Part shown: positions 10,171 through 20,358 of the stretch, piece after piece
Layout of the letters: the number at the start of each line of letters is the position of its first letter
How positions within the stretch are numbered: the stretch's first letter is position 1
Source of the DNA: Parvularia atlantis
Taxonomy: Eukaryota; Opisthokonta; Rotosphaerida
Direction of reading: 5' to 3'
NCBI GenBank assembly: GCA_943704415.1
Contig: CALSCO010000398.1
Span: 1 to 64,000, forward strand
Length of the DNA: 64,000 nucleotides
Notes under the pieces: generated by a model
Told to the model about the DNA's origin: nothing
Seen by the model: only the letters and a program-made list of their open reading frames with translations
The model's database searches: none
Position numbers and translations under genes: made by a program

Positions 10171-11108
10171 TCAGGTGTCGCCTGCGCTGCCACTGCTGCT
10201 GCTGGCACTGTCACTGGCGACGGGCGCGGGCAGCTCGCTCGAGATGCTGAGCAGCTGGCGCAGCGTCTCATTCTCCTTGAGGATCTGCTCAACCTCAGTC
10301 TGCGTTTGCGCAGAAACACGGTCAACGGCGCGCCGCGTGCAGCCAGTGCGGGCCGCACCAGCTCGGCCTCCTCGTCGGCCTGGGCCTGCGCCGCCTGCCG
10401 CATAACGCCGATCATGTGCAGCATGCGCTCGCGCAGGCGCAGGTTCTCGACGCGCAGCTGCTCGTTGATCTCCTGCGGTCGGCGCTGCATGTCAGCAGCA
10501 GCACACGCACAGGCACGCGCGCGTCGCGCTTTCTCGTGCACGACCGCGGCCATCGCCTTGGCGTTCATGTCCACCCGCTCGGCCTGCCAGCTTTGCTGCG
10601 GGACGCGTGTGTATATGTGTGTGCGTGTGTGAGCGCACGAGCGGGCCGCTTTAGCGACCTCACGCACCGCCAGCCCGCGGTGCTTGGACATGAGTACGTC
10701 CAGTGTCGCCTGGTACTCGCGCACGGTCTCCTGCAGCGTAAAGTTTTCTGACGCGAGCACCGACAGCTGGAGCTTGAGGTCGTCGACCTGGCGCGCGGCC
10801 TCTGCACGGTCGCCGCGGCCGTGAGCAGCACGCGCACAGGGCAGCGGGTGAGAGACGCGCACCAACGTCGACCGGGACCGCCGCGACGACCGGGTAGGGC
10901 GCGCTGCCCGACTGCGAGGCGCGAGCGCGAGCGCGAGCGTGTTTGCGTCAGGCGGACGCGAGAGCGCGCGCGGCCGCGGCACCTGTAGCTGCTTGGCGCG
11001 GTCGACGATCTGCTGCGTCAGCTGCCGGTTCGAGTCGAGCTGGCGCACGAGCTTGTGCGCGACGTCCCAGAGCGAGCCGAGGTCGCCCGCGTCGCCGCCG
11101 GTGCCCAT
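10171..11108 (-). CDS. FGFR1OP2/SIKE1: SIKE1/FGFR1OP2-family coiled-coil protein
   Basis: This is a mostly coiled-coil protein of the SIKE/FGFR1OP2 family, known in animals as an accessory of the STRIPAK phosphatase-kinase complex. The minus-strand ATG at 11108 gives MGTGGDAGDLGSLWDVAHK; an in-frame ATG upstream at 11162 looks like 5' UTR. Family blocks in order: LTQQIVDRAKQLQ, then ASENFTLQETVREYQATLDVLMSKHR, then RVENLRLRERMLHMIGVMRQ, and near the end LKENETLRQLLSISSELPAP. The protein closes with a Ser-rich tail ending GSAGDT, with TGA at 10173-10171. Four to five introns (near 10980-10820, 10660-10600, 10530-10480 and 10390-10310) break the frame. The LLSISSE signature is the strongest single match. 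It is divergent from NMD3 with 138 bp between starts. Confidence 0.8.
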
Positions 11109-11246
11109 CGCCGCGCGCGTGTGCAGGCACGGCCGTGCTGGCGCGGACGAGTGCGCAACCATGGCCGCGAGAGACGCGCCACGCGGCCCTGCTCACTTTT
11201 GTTGGTCCCGCCAGCCGCCCCGCCTCCGCAGCAGCGCCAGCCACCC

Positions 11247-13465
11247 ATGGAGTACATCACCGTCGCCGCGACGGAGCAGCGCATGTGCGTGGTGCAGCAC
11301 GGCGGCGGCGCGGGCGGCGGTGAGCGCTCACTCGCGCGACGACGATGCGACGCCGCCGCAGCCTGTGCTGCCAGTGCGGCGTGGTCATCGCGCCCAACGC
11401 GGCCAACATGTGCGTCGACTGCATCCGCAACGAGGTCGACATCACCGAGGGCATCCCCAAGCAGCTCACACTGTACTGGTGCAAGGCGCGCCGCCCGATG
11501 CGCACCCGCCGCGCCTGCTGACCTAACCCGGCCCACGCGACACGCACAGTTCTGCGAGCGCTACCTGCAGCCGCCAAACCAGTGGATGGCCTGCCAGCTC
11601 GAGTCGCGCGAGCTGCTCTCGCTCTGCCTCAAGAAGATGCGCGGTCTCAACAAGGTGCGGCTGATCGACGCCGGCTTTGTCTGGACCGAGCCGCACTCGA
11701 AGCGCGTAAAGGTCAAGCTGACGATCCAGAAGGAGGTGCCCTCACGGCGGCACCACCGCGCACGGGGCGCTCACGCGGTGTCGACAGGTGTTCACGTCGA
11801 CCATCCTGCAGCAGGCCTTTGTGGTCGAGTTTGTGGTCGCGAGCCAGGTCTGCGAGACGTGCCACCGCACCGAGGCCAAGGACACGTGGCGCGCGGTCGT
11901 GCAAGTGCGGCAAAAGGTGCGACTGCGCAGGCGTGCGCGCGCGTGCGGCCGCAGCGCTGACCGCGCGGGGGCGCACAGGTCTCGCACAAGCGCACGTTCT
12001 ACTACCTCGAGCAGCTCATCCTCAAGCACGGCATCCACCGCGGTACGACCAACATCCGCGAGGTGCCGGACGGGCTCGACTTTTTCTTCACGCATCGCAA
12101 CCAAGCTGTCAAGCTGAACGAGTTCCTGCAGGGCGTGGTGCCGACGCGGTGCGCGCACGGGCAGACGGGCACAAGTGCCTTGACGCGGTGGTGGCGGCAG
12201 GTCCAAGTCGTCGCAGGAGCTGGTGTCGTTTGACGAGCACACGAGCACGGCCAGCTACAAGAGCACCATCTCGACCGAGATCGTCCCCATCTGCAAGCAC
12301 GACATCGTCTGCATCCCGCAGAAGATGCGCAACGCCTTTGGCTGCACCAAGTGCGCGCCTGCGCACAACGCGACAATGCCGCGCCCGCAGCTCTCAGCTT
12401 ACCGTGCGCCGTGCACGTGCGCGCAGCCCGCTGCTCGTCTGCGACCGCATCGGCTCGTCGCTGCACTTCATCGACCCCGCGACGCTGCACGGTGCGCCGC
12501 GCACTATGCACTCATGCACCCGCACACGTCTGACAGCGCACACCAGCCGTCGAGGTCAGCACGGCCAACTACTGGCGCACGCCATTCCCGCCGCTGGCCA
12601 GCTCGAAGGAGCTGGTCGAGTACGTCGTACTCGACGTGGAGCCGCTTGGGCCGACGCGCGGGCGGGTGGGCAGCCCTATGCCGTCGCTCGGCGTTGCCTG
12701 ACACGGCTTCACGTCTCAGTACGTGCTCGCGGACGTGCAGGTGGCGCGGTTGTCGGACTTTGGCAAGAACGACGTCACGTTCTACGGGCGCACGCACCTG
12801 GGCCACCTGCTCCAGGCGGGCGACAACGCGTTCGGGTGAGCCGCCTGCGCGCGCGAGGCCGATGTGAGCCTGACACGCGGCGCCAGATACGACCTCACCG
12901 TGACCAACTTCAACAACGAGGACTTTGACAAGCTCAACCAGAAGGACCTGCCGGACGTGGTGCTAGTGAAGAAGTCGTACCCCAATCGGCGCAAGAAGCA
13001 GCGCCCGCGCGCGTGGAAGCTGCAGCGGCTGCAGAAGGCCGAGAGCGACGCGGCGGCGGCCGGGGGGCGCGCCAAGAAGGACGCGGCCAAGAGCGAGTGC
13101 GTGCAGCGGCTGAGGGCGCGCTGCCGGCGCACTCACTGCAGTGTATCGCAGCGACGACTACGAGCAGTTCCTGCGCGAGCTCGAGGAGGACAAGGAGCTG
13201 CGCTCGGCCATCAACCTGTTCAAGGGTGCGCGTTCTGTGCACAGGGCGCACCGCACGGCTCACAGATGCCCGCGCAGACGCCAGCGCCAAGGCCGCCGAC
13301 ACGATGTCGGTCGCGGGCACGGACGCCGCGCCCGAGGAGGACTTCCCCGAGGTCACGCTGGACGAGCTGCTGGACGAGATGACGCTCGACGACCGGGACG
13401 CTCCGCCGGACGACGACGATGCCGAGCTGCCGGACGACGACGACGTCGAAGGCATGGCCAGCTGA
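11247..13465 (+). CDS. NMD3: 60S ribosomal export protein NMD3
   Basis: NMD3 is the nuclear-export adaptor that carries pre-60S subunits to CRM1. The ATG at 11247 starts MEYITVAATEQ. Exon 2 carries the zinc-binding CCQCGVVIAPNAANMCVDC block (about 11365-11420), and further Cys pairs follow (QVCETCHRTE near 11850, KCGK near 11905). Later segments FYYLEQLILKHG, VPDGLDFFF and VPICKHDIVCIP, then DLTVTNFNNEDFDKLN, are typical. The C-terminus has a basic stretch (KKSYPNRRKKQRPRAWKLQRL, likely nuclear localisation, about 12970-13030), then a Leu/Glu-rich acidic end (EDFPEVTLDELLDEMTL) that fits the NES region. TGA is at 13463-13465. About nine introns. The next gene starts only 20 bp downstream. Confidence 0.94.
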
Positions 13466-13485
13466 ACAGTTTGTGTGTGCTGCGA

Positions 13486-14544
13486 ATGGTCGATCTCGCG
13501 AGCCCAACGCCCGTCGTGCACCGTGCCGCCCTCGGCGCGCGCTGGGACCTGCCCGCGTGGACGCCTACGGCGCTGCGGCGGTCGCACGGCGCGGTCGAGG
13601 TCGATGCGCGCTTCGTGGAGCGCGCGCCGGGGAGAGGACGGATCGAGGGCGACGCGACGCACGTGCGCTGCCGCCTGGACGCGCTGCTCGGCTGGATGAC
13701 CGGGGACGGCGACGGCGCCGGCGGCGACGGCGGCGTGCGGCAGCTGCAGACGCGCTTCCCGCGCGAGCGGTGGTGGGCGTACGCGTCATACCTGTACGTG
13801 AGCGAGCTGTGGCGAGACGCGGCCGACGTGCGCGCGCGCCTCGCTTGGGACGAGCTCAGCCTACCGACGCGGCACGAGAACTGCGCGACGTGGATCGGCA
13901 GCAGCCCGGGCGCATTCACGCCGTGCCACTACGACGTGTATGGTGCGTGCGCCAGCCCGAGCGCGAGAGACGCGAAGCCGACGACCGCGCCCAGGCTGTA
14001 ACGTCGCCGTGCAGCTCTACGGCCGCAAGACGTGGTGGCTGTACCCGCCGGGCGAGGGCGCGCGGCTTTACCCGACGCGCCTGCCGTACGAAGAGTCGAC
14101 CGTGTTTGCGTGCGTGCACCCGCCTGAGCCCGACCTGGCGGCCTTCCCGCGTTACGCCGGCGCGGCGCCCGTGCAGATCACCCTCGACGGTGCGCGTGCC
14201 GCTGGCAGCCGCAGGCGCTGACTCACGCGCAAACGCACCAGCGGGCGACGTGCTCTTCGTGCCGCGGCACTGGTGGCACTTTGTGGCGTGCGACGCGCCC
14301 GGTGACGTGAGCGTCTCGGTCAACCAGTGGCTCGAACTTCCAAAAGACAGCGAGGCGCGCGTGGGCGAGGCCGTGACGCGGTACCTGGTCGGGACACTGG
14401 ACCGGTCGTGCGCGGCACTGGCGCTGAACGGGCGCGCGCTGGTGGTCAACCCGGGCGAGACGCTCGGCAGCGAGGCGGACGACTGGCGGCTGCTGGCCGA
14501 CGCGCTCGGGCCGCGCGCTGCTGCGAGCAAGCGGCGGCGGCGAC

Positions 14545-14593
<49 letters not shown>

Positions 14594-14696
14594 AGATGTG
14601 GCGCGTGCCCTCGCCCATGCCGTGAGCCACCCGGCCGTGGTCGAACGCGTGGTCGAGCTCATGCGCGAGTTCCTCGTCGCCCGGCGAAAGCGATGA
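13486..14696 (+). CDS. JmjC-domain 2-oxoglutarate oxygenase (HSPBAP1/FIH-like) with poly-Asp run
   Basis: This is a cupin-fold Fe(II)/2-oxoglutarate dioxygenase. ATG 13486 (MVDLASPTPVVHRAAL) to TGA 14694-14696, with two introns (about 13943-14000 and 14192-14245). The first exon holds ATWIGSSPGAFTPCHYDVYG with the HxD iron ligands (His-Tyr-Asp). The second holds VAVQLYGRKTWWLYPPG with the Lys expected to bind 2-oxoglutarate. The third holds GDVLFVPRHWWHFV with the distal His. All metal ligands are therefore present. The order and spacing resemble HSPBAP1 and related small JmjC hydroxylases rather than histone demethylases, and there are no PHD or Tudor domains. A run of 15 Asp encoded by GAC/GACG repeats (14547-14592) follows the catalytic domain. 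The substrate is unknown. Confidence 0.85.
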
Positions 14697-14712
14697 CAGC
14701 GACAACACGGGC

Positions 14713-15409
14713 TCATCGCAGACAGGCCAGGTGCACGGGCTTGTTGATGTCGTCGTCGAAGAAGCCCTCAGCGCCCTCGATGCGCTTTTTGCAGTGCGCG
14801 CACACGGCGCACTCCTGTGTCGACAGCGCGCGGGTGAGACACGCGGCCGTGAGCGCGAGTGCCGGCGCACGTTGTGCCAGCGGTGGCCCCACGCGTTGAG
14901 GTGCGAGCCGCTGATCTGCTTTCTGCGTCGTCGCGCGTCGGCCGTCGCCTCTCCGCCACAGCCGCCCAGACGCACCCACAGCCCTTGCACGAGACGTACT
15001 TGGTCGTGTCGGTGCCGCTGTTGGCGCACGTCTTGCAGCTCGGCTGGCCCGCGAGCTCAAACAGCTCCTGCGGGCGCGCGCGGCCGTGAGGATCTCGGCG
15101 GCGACCGCTGCGCACGCTGCACAGCACCTCGCTCCACAGGCCCTTGCCGCACTTGGCGCACTTGAGGCTGCGAGCGGCCGGTGCGCGTGAGCGCGCGCGA
15201 GCGTCAACAAGACGGTGCGGCACGCACCACTCGCGGTGGTAGCGGTGGCCGAGCGCCTCGAGCGTGTACGTCACGCCGGCCTTGTTGTCGGCCGTGAAGG
15301 CCTTCTTGCAGCCGAAGCACGCTGCGCAGGCGACAGCAGGCGGCGGGCCGTCAGCCGCGCACGCGTTGGGCGCGTCCCCACACTGCGTACATGTCTCTTT
15401 CGCTGCCAT
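14713..15409 (-). CDS. Two-LIM-domain protein
   Basis: This is a small Cys-rich protein with two LIM zinc-finger units, a protein-binding module usually found in cytoskeletal or scaffold proteins. ATG 15409 (MAAKETCTQCGDAP). LIM1 runs through CAACFGCKKAF, ALGHRYHREWC, LKCAKCGKGLW and FELAGQPSCKTC. LIM2 runs through YVSCKGCG, AWGHRWH and ECAVCAHCKKRI, ending KPVHLACLR, with TGA at 14715-14713. Introns cut both domains between zinc ligands (near 15190-15225, 15090-15130, 14930-14990 and 14825-14875), yet all Cys/His pairs line up after splicing. There is no extra domain, so it resembles CRP/LIM-only proteins. Only 16 bp separate its stop from that of the JmjC gene. Confidence 0.8.
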
Positions 15410-15437
15410 CACGGTGTCCAGTACAATGTACGTACTC

Positions 15438-16214
15438 TTAGTATGCTTCGCTCGACGCGATCGGGTTGGCGTGCACGACGACGCTCTGGATGCGCACGGG
15501 CTGCCCCGTACACGGCCCGTCAGCACGGCCCTGCCCGCGCACAGCCAGCACAGGCCGCACCTGCACCGGCCGGTACTTGTCGTCGACCTGGAGCTTCTCG
15601 AGCGCGTCGAGCGTGTCCATGCCGTGGATGACCTTGCCGAAGACCGTGTACTTGTTGTCAAGGTGCGACTGCTTGGCGTAGGTGATGAAGAACTGCGACG
15701 CGTTTGTGTCGGGCCCGCCGTTGGCCATCGACACAATGCCGCGCGCGTTGTGCTTTGGTGCGCGGACGGGTGAGCGGATGGCTGGGCGTCGGCAGCGAGG
15801 GCGCCACCTTGAGCGTCGCGCGGAACTCGTCCGGGAACTTGCGCCCGTAGATGCTGTCGCCGCCCTTGCCCGTGTTGGTCGGGTCGCCCGTCTGGACCAT
15901 GAAGCCCTTGATGTTGCTGTGAGTCGCAAGCACGTCAGGCCATCCGCCCAGGGCGGCCGGCACGCGCGTGCGGCGCGCACCGGTTGAACATGCACCCGTC
16001 GTAGTACCCGCTGGCGCAGAGCGCGAGGAAGTTCTGCGCAGCACGGGTCAAGCGCCAATGTGCTCGTTCGCGCGGGCGACGCCTGCCTCGGCGGTGCGCG
16101 GCACGGCCTCGCAGAACACCTCGATCTTGATGTCGCCCAGGTCTGTCTTGAGCGTCACCGACTGCGCGCGCGGGGTCGTGAGCCGGGCCGGACACCACGG
16201 ACGCCACGGACCAT
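15438..16214 (-). CDS. PPIL3: Cyclophilin-type peptidyl-prolyl isomerase, PPIL3 class
   Basis: This is a spliceosome-associated cyclophilin that isomerises Xaa-Pro bonds. After splicing it reads [49 protein letters not shown] (the catalytic Arg, Phe and Gln are all there), [42 protein letters not shown], and ends NPIASSEAY, with TAA at 15440-15438. The start codon (16214-16212) appears to be a whole exon: an intron GTCCGT...GCGCAG occupies 16211-16162, and the next exon begins Ser-Val-Thr-Leu, exactly where the conserved PPIL3 N-terminus (MSVTL) requires it. Other introns lie near 16080-16035, 15970-15910, 15815-15760 and 15590-15525. Length (about 165 residues) is that of the family. Confidence 0.93.
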
Positions 16215-16257
16215 GATCAACGGGTGCGGCGCAGCTAACTGTCAACAGCCATATCGC

Positions 16258-16446
16258 TCATACGCACATCGCCTTCTCCTTTGCCTGCGCCACGTCACTC
16301 GGATACGTCAGCTTGTCGTCACGCCCGGACGCACCTTTTTGCGCGGCCTGGCCCGCGTAGCCTCGCGCCTCGTGTGTGTGTATGTGTGTGTGTGTGTGTG
16401 TGTGTGCGTGTGCGCGCGCGCGTGACCGTGGCCGCCGCCATTCATG
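16258..16446 (-). CDS. Possible small basic protein (low confidence)
   Basis: On the minus strand an ATG at 16446 opens MNGGGH, followed by a CA-repeat tract that could lie inside an intron. After it comes a short basic segment ARPRKK, then a stretch with the local intron look (GTGCGT...CTGAC...CGCAG, about 50 nt), then AKEKAMCV and TGA at 16260-16258. The frames agree across the second intron. I do not recognise the family. It could equally be chance, since the composition is extreme and the CA repeat would have to be spliced out or translated as His-Thr repeats. Confidence 0.2.
   Translation of the reverse strand, partial: HEWRRPRSRARAHAHTHTHTHIHTHEARGYAGQAAQKGASGRDDKLTYPSDVAQAKEKAMCV
16371..16424. 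repeat. TG dinucleotide microsatellite
   Basis: A TG/GT tract of about 54 bp, with one TA and one GC interruption, running into a short GC-alternating stretch. It lies in the divergent spacer upstream of the bZIP gene. Confidence 0.9.
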
Positions 16447-16618
16447 TGGCGCGCCGTGCCCGCTGCGCGCTGCCCGCTGCTGTTCGCTGATGCTGGCCGC
16501 ACTTGTCTCGGCGCGGCGCAGTTTGCAACGGTCTTGCGCACTGCTGCACCGCCGCTCTGCTGCGCGCCACCGCCGTGCAGGCAGACTCACGCGCGCGCGC
16601 GTGCGGCCTAGCAGGAGG

Positions 16619-17074
16619 ATGACGGCCGCCGCCGCCGAGACCGTGCTCTCCGTCTCGAGCCCCGTCGACGAGGTTGAGAGCCCGAGCGACAAGAGGCTGA
16701 CCGAGGAGGAGAAGCGCGACAAGACGCGCCTGCGGCAGGAGAAGAACCGCGTGGCGGCCAAGCGGTGCCGCGAGCGCAAGCAGCAGTACTACCAGGACCT
16801 CGAGCGCTCGACAGAGCAGCTCAAGGACACGAACCGCGCGCTGCTGACGCAGATCGAGCTGCTCAACGCCGAGCTGAACTCGTACAAGGCCCGCGTCGAG
16901 CAGCTGCAGTCGGCCATGATCACGGCCGGCGTCGTCCTCGTGCCCGGTGCGCAGGCGGGCGCGCAGGCCGGCGCGGCGCAGAACGGCGCGGCCGTCGGCG
17001 TGCACGCGGGCGCGGGCGGGACCGGGCGCAACAGCACCGAGGACCACAGCAAGAAGCGGTCCAGGGCAGACTGA
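16619..17074 (+). CDS. bZIP transcription factor
   Basis: This is a 151-residue basic leucine-zipper protein with no visible intron, unusual here. The ATG at 16619 starts MTAAAAETVLSVSSP. The basic region KRDKTRLRQEKNRVAAKRCRERK (about residues 35-58) contains the N-x7-R DNA-contact signature (Asn, Ala-Ala, Cys, Arg). The zipper follows with Leu heptads in DLERSTEQLKDTNRALLTQIELLNAELNSYKARVEQL. The tail is Ala/Gly-rich and ends KKRSRAD, a possible second nuclear signal. It is expected to bind DNA as a homo- or heterodimer in the nucleus. The basic region is closest in style to CREB/ATF or fungal-type factors, but the subfamily cannot be settled by eye. Confidence 0.85.
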   Translation: MTAAAAETVLSVSSPVDEVESPSDKRLTEEEKRDKTRLRQEKNRVAAKRCRERKQQYYQDLERSTEQLKDTNRALLTQIELLNAELNSYKARVEQLQSAMITAGVVLVPGAQAGAQAGAAQNGAAVGVHAGAGGTGRNSTEDHSKKRSRAD

Positions 17075-17090
17075 AGGGGGGCCGCATGCT

Positions 17091-17148
<58 letters not shown>
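17091..17148. repeat. TG dinucleotide microsatellite
   Basis: An almost pure TG tract of about 58 bp in the 102-bp spacer between the bZIP stop and the SDR start. The same repeat, in the same strand orientation, lies upstream of the bZIP gene and in an intron near 35.65 kb. Confidence 0.95.
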
Positions 17149-17176
17149 AGGCTCGCTGGCCAGTTGGTGCCAAGTG

Positions 17177-19584
17177 ATGGCCGACAAAGACGTGGCGACG
17201 GCGGTCGCGCCGGCCGATCCCAGCGAGCCGCGCGAGGAGGACGTGGTGGCGGCCCTGGCCGTGCGTGCGCTACGCGGGCCCTCGCATCGCGAGCCAACGT
17301 GCGCGATCAGGTGCTGCGAAAGCTCAGTCAGGCCACGCGCGAGGCGCGCCAGTCGCCCAGGTACCGCGAGCTGCGGCGCGCGCTGCAGCCGTTCGTAGAC
17401 GACCATCTGGCGCGCTTTTACCGCGGCGCGAGCTCGCCGGCCGACTACGAGCAGCGCCTCGTGCGCAGGCGCCTGGCGAGCGCGGAGCAGCAGCGCGCGA
17501 GAGGCACGTGGTGATGCAATCGCAGGCGCCGCACGCTTACGCGCCCACGTGCACGTGCACGTTGCCAGCGCTCGACCGTAACGCGACCAACTCGCGCGCG
17601 CTCCGTGCAAGCCGCCTCGAGGCCCTGCGCAAGCTGCAGACGGCCATCGGGCCAGACGGCGCTGCGCTGCCGCTCATCCCGGACGGCGCGGCTGCGTTGC
17701 CCGCGGCGCCCCTCGCCCTGCCGGCGTCGCTCGCGGCCGCGGATGCGATGGACGGCGTCGCGGGCAGCCAAAGCACCGACAGCGATACCGGGGCGGCCGC
17801 CACGGGCAGCGACGACGCGACGCTCATCCGCACGCGCGGCTGCTACGTCTGCAAGGGGCGCTACAACCGCCTGCACTTCTTCTACGACAGCCTGTGCGAG
17901 GCCTGCGCCCAGCTCAACTACCGCAAGCGCCTGCAGACGGCCGACATGCGCGGCTACATCGCGCTCGTGACGGGCGGGCGCGTCAAGATCGGCAACCAGA
18001 TCGCCCTCAAGCTGCTGCGCGCGGGCGCGACGGTCATCGTCACCACGCGCTTCCCGCACGACGCCGCGCTGCGCTTCACGCGCGAGGAGGACTTTGCGGC
18101 GTGGCGCGACCGCCTGCACGTTTACGGCGTGGATCTGCGCAACCTGCCCTCGCTCGAGCGGTGCGGTGCAAGCCCGTGCAGCTAGCCCACGTGAGACTTA
18201 CGCTTACGCGCTACAGCCTCTGTGCCACCATCAGCCAGCGCTTCCCGTATCTCGACGTGATCATCAACAATGCGTGCCAGTGCGTGCGTGCGGGGTCGCG
18301 TCGCGTGCAGCCTCAACCGAGTCGCACAGGACCGTCCGCCGCCCGCCGGTGTTCTTCAAGCACCTGATGAGCCGCGAGCTCGGTGCGAGGGGCGGCTGGC
18401 CGGCCGCGCGTGACGCTGACCTGCCGCCAGAGCACAGCGGCACGCTCACGCCCGAAGCGCGCGCCTTGCTGGACGCGCACTACGTGTCGCACCCGACGCC
18501 GGCCAGCGCGGCGATCGACTATCCGGACGCCTCAGCGCAAGTTGCGACGCCGAGCGCAGCCGTCATTGCGCCGCTGGCAGAGGTGTGTGTGCGCGCGCGC
18601 CACAGACGCCGCTCCCGGAGCGCTGATGGCACCGCGGCAGGTGCCCTCGGCGGTGCTGTCGCAGCTGCCGCTCATGGCCGAGGACACACAGACAGACGCG
18701 TCGCTGTTCCCCGTGAACGTGTACGACGTCAACCAGCAGCAGGTGGGCGGACGCGCGCGGTCCCTGCGGGCCGCTCACGCCGCGGCCCACGTCCAGCTCG
18801 ACCTGCGCCGCACCAACAGCTGGCTGCTCAAGCTCGAGGAAGTGCAGACGCCCGAGGTGGTCGAGGTGTTCTCGATCAACGCGATTGCGCCGTTTGTGCT
18901 CAACGGGCGCCTCAAGCCACTCATGCTCAAGAGCCCGCACGTGCGTCCATCCCCCCGTCGACGCAGCATGCGCACCGCTGACGGCGCACTGTGCAGACCA
19001 ACCGGTTCATCGTCAACGTGAGCGCGATGGAGGGTGCGTTTCTGCGCGCTGTGCGTGGTGTACCGCTGACGACGCTCCCGGGGGAACGCGCGCAGGCAAA
19101 TTCTACCGCCACAAGATGCCCACGCACCCGCACACCAACATGGCCAAGGCGGCGCTCAACATGATGACGCGCACGAGCGCGGCCGACTACGCCCAGTCGT
19201 GCATCTACATGACGGCGGTGCGGGCGCGGAGGGCCAGGGCGTCGCGGGCCTCATGCAGGCGTCCGCGCGCGGCAGGTCGACACGGGCTGGATCAACGACG
19301 AGAACCCACTCGAGAAGGCTCGGTGCGGTCCTAGCGATCCCGTGCGCGCTCACTGATGCGCCGCGCGATACAGCGACGCGGCCGAGAAGCACAACTTCCA
19401 GGTGCGCTCACTCGCTGCTTTGACGACGGCGTCTGTGCGTCGCTCACGCACGCGGGCGCGCCAGACGCCGATCGACGAGATTGACGCGGCCGCGCGCGTG
19501 CTCGACCCGGTCTTTTCGGGCCTGAGCGACGGTGCGCCGCTTCACGGCGTGTTTCTCAAGGACTACGTCGAGAGCGACTGGTGA
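17177..19584 (+). CDS. Zinc-ribbon short-chain dehydrogenase/reductase (SDR) family protein
   Basis: ATG 17177 ([12 protein letters not shown]) to TGA 19582-19584, with about nine introns. An N-terminal helical segment of about 180 residues is followed by a Cys motif ([15 protein letters not shown]...CEAC, spacing C-x2-C-x14-C-x2-C, about 17838-17910). The Rossmann fold comes next, with cofactor loop [21 protein letters not shown] (about 17970-18030), INNACQ (18266-18283, the NNAG position), [10 protein letters not shown] (19005-19035), and [17 protein letters not shown] (19122-19170). The canonical YxxxK is changed: Lys is kept but the Tyr position is Thr, as seen in the broader family of long, zinc-linked SDRs in plants, fungi and bacteria. 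VDTGWIND and an [10 protein letters not shown] ending also match that family. The substrate is unknown, and it may not be a classical oxidoreductase. Confidence 0.85.
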
Positions 19585-19802
19585 CCTCGCTGTGCGCGCC
19601 GCCGATTACATTGAGAAGAAAACACGTGCTGTCCGCACCGGGCTCAGCGGAACCCGCGCCTGCTCTCGTGGGGTCGCGGCGCGGCGCGGACGGGCGACCG
19701 TGCGCTGTGGCTTCGTGTGGCAGCAGCGCGCATGCAGCGACGCCGCGCACGTTGTGGCAGACTGGCGGCGCAACGCACGCGCGCACACAGCAGGCGTCGG
19801 GG

Positions 19803-20358
19803 ATGTCACGGACGATCGAGCCCTTCCCCGGGTGCAGCCTATGCGACAAACTCTGGCGGGACGCCAAGTACGGCCCGCTCCAGAACCACTACGACGCCCA
19901 CCACGTCTACCACGAGCAGCAGGGGCCTTTGCCTGAGCCGCTCCCGGCCGAGCTGATGGGCGAGATCGAGGACGAGTTGACGACCGCATCACACAAGTAC
20001 AAGCGCCCGCGCACCGCCAACGCGAGAACGGCACCACGCTGTCGAAGACCGCCCTCGTCCGCGCCGACGCGTGGGCCGTGCTGCGGGAACGCTTCTTGCG
20101 CGACCCGACGTTCGCGCAGCAGATACACTGGCCGTACGAGGCGCCGACGGCCGCGACGGGCTTCGCCGAGCCGTGCAGGTCGCGCGCGACGTCGTGCGGC
20201 GTGAGCACCTCGCTCACCTAGTGCCCGACGCAGCGAGCGACGGCGACGACGCGCAGGACGAGAGGGCGGAGGAGGACGACAGCGAGAGGGAGAAGAAGGA
20301 CCAGGGCCCCGAGCAGAACCGCATCGTAAGCCAGCAGCTGGACCATGACGACCATTGA
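19803..20358 (+). CDS. C2H2 zinc-finger protein, possibly transposon-derived
   Basis: ATG 19803 begins MSRTIEPFPGCSLCDKLWRD. The first 30 residues hold a single C2H2-like finger (C-x2-C-x14-H-x3-H: CSLC...HYDAH). A stretch with good protein character (WAVLRERFLRDPTFAQQIHWPYE, about 20067-20140) lies in a different frame, and a third frame gives an acidic tail ending SQQLDHDDH at TGA 20356-20358. No junction I tried joins all three with proper splice sites, so the model is uncertain and the gene may be decayed. Its tail overlaps the start (20345) of the next reading frame. The finger plus the following KDZ-like C-terminal piece suggest a domesticated or broken DNA-transposon gene. Confidence 0.4.

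Larger units (their letters stand above)
16215..16618. other. 404-bp divergent intergenic region with TG microsatellite
   Basis: This lies between the PPIL3 start (minus) and the bZIP start (plus). It contains a TG-rich microsatellite (16371-16424) and possibly a tiny minus-strand gene (listed separately). The rest should hold the two promoters; no TATA-like element stands out. Confidence 0.45.

Noticed and set aside
9552-11162. 536-codon minus-strand open frame treated as one protein
   Set aside because: It joins true SIKE-like exons with unspliced introns, intergenic DNA and thiolase 5' sequence. Only the exon pieces between 10171 and 11108 show protein character.
16376-16541. His-Thr repeat frame on the minus strand
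   Set aside because: It is only translation of the CA/TG microsatellite.
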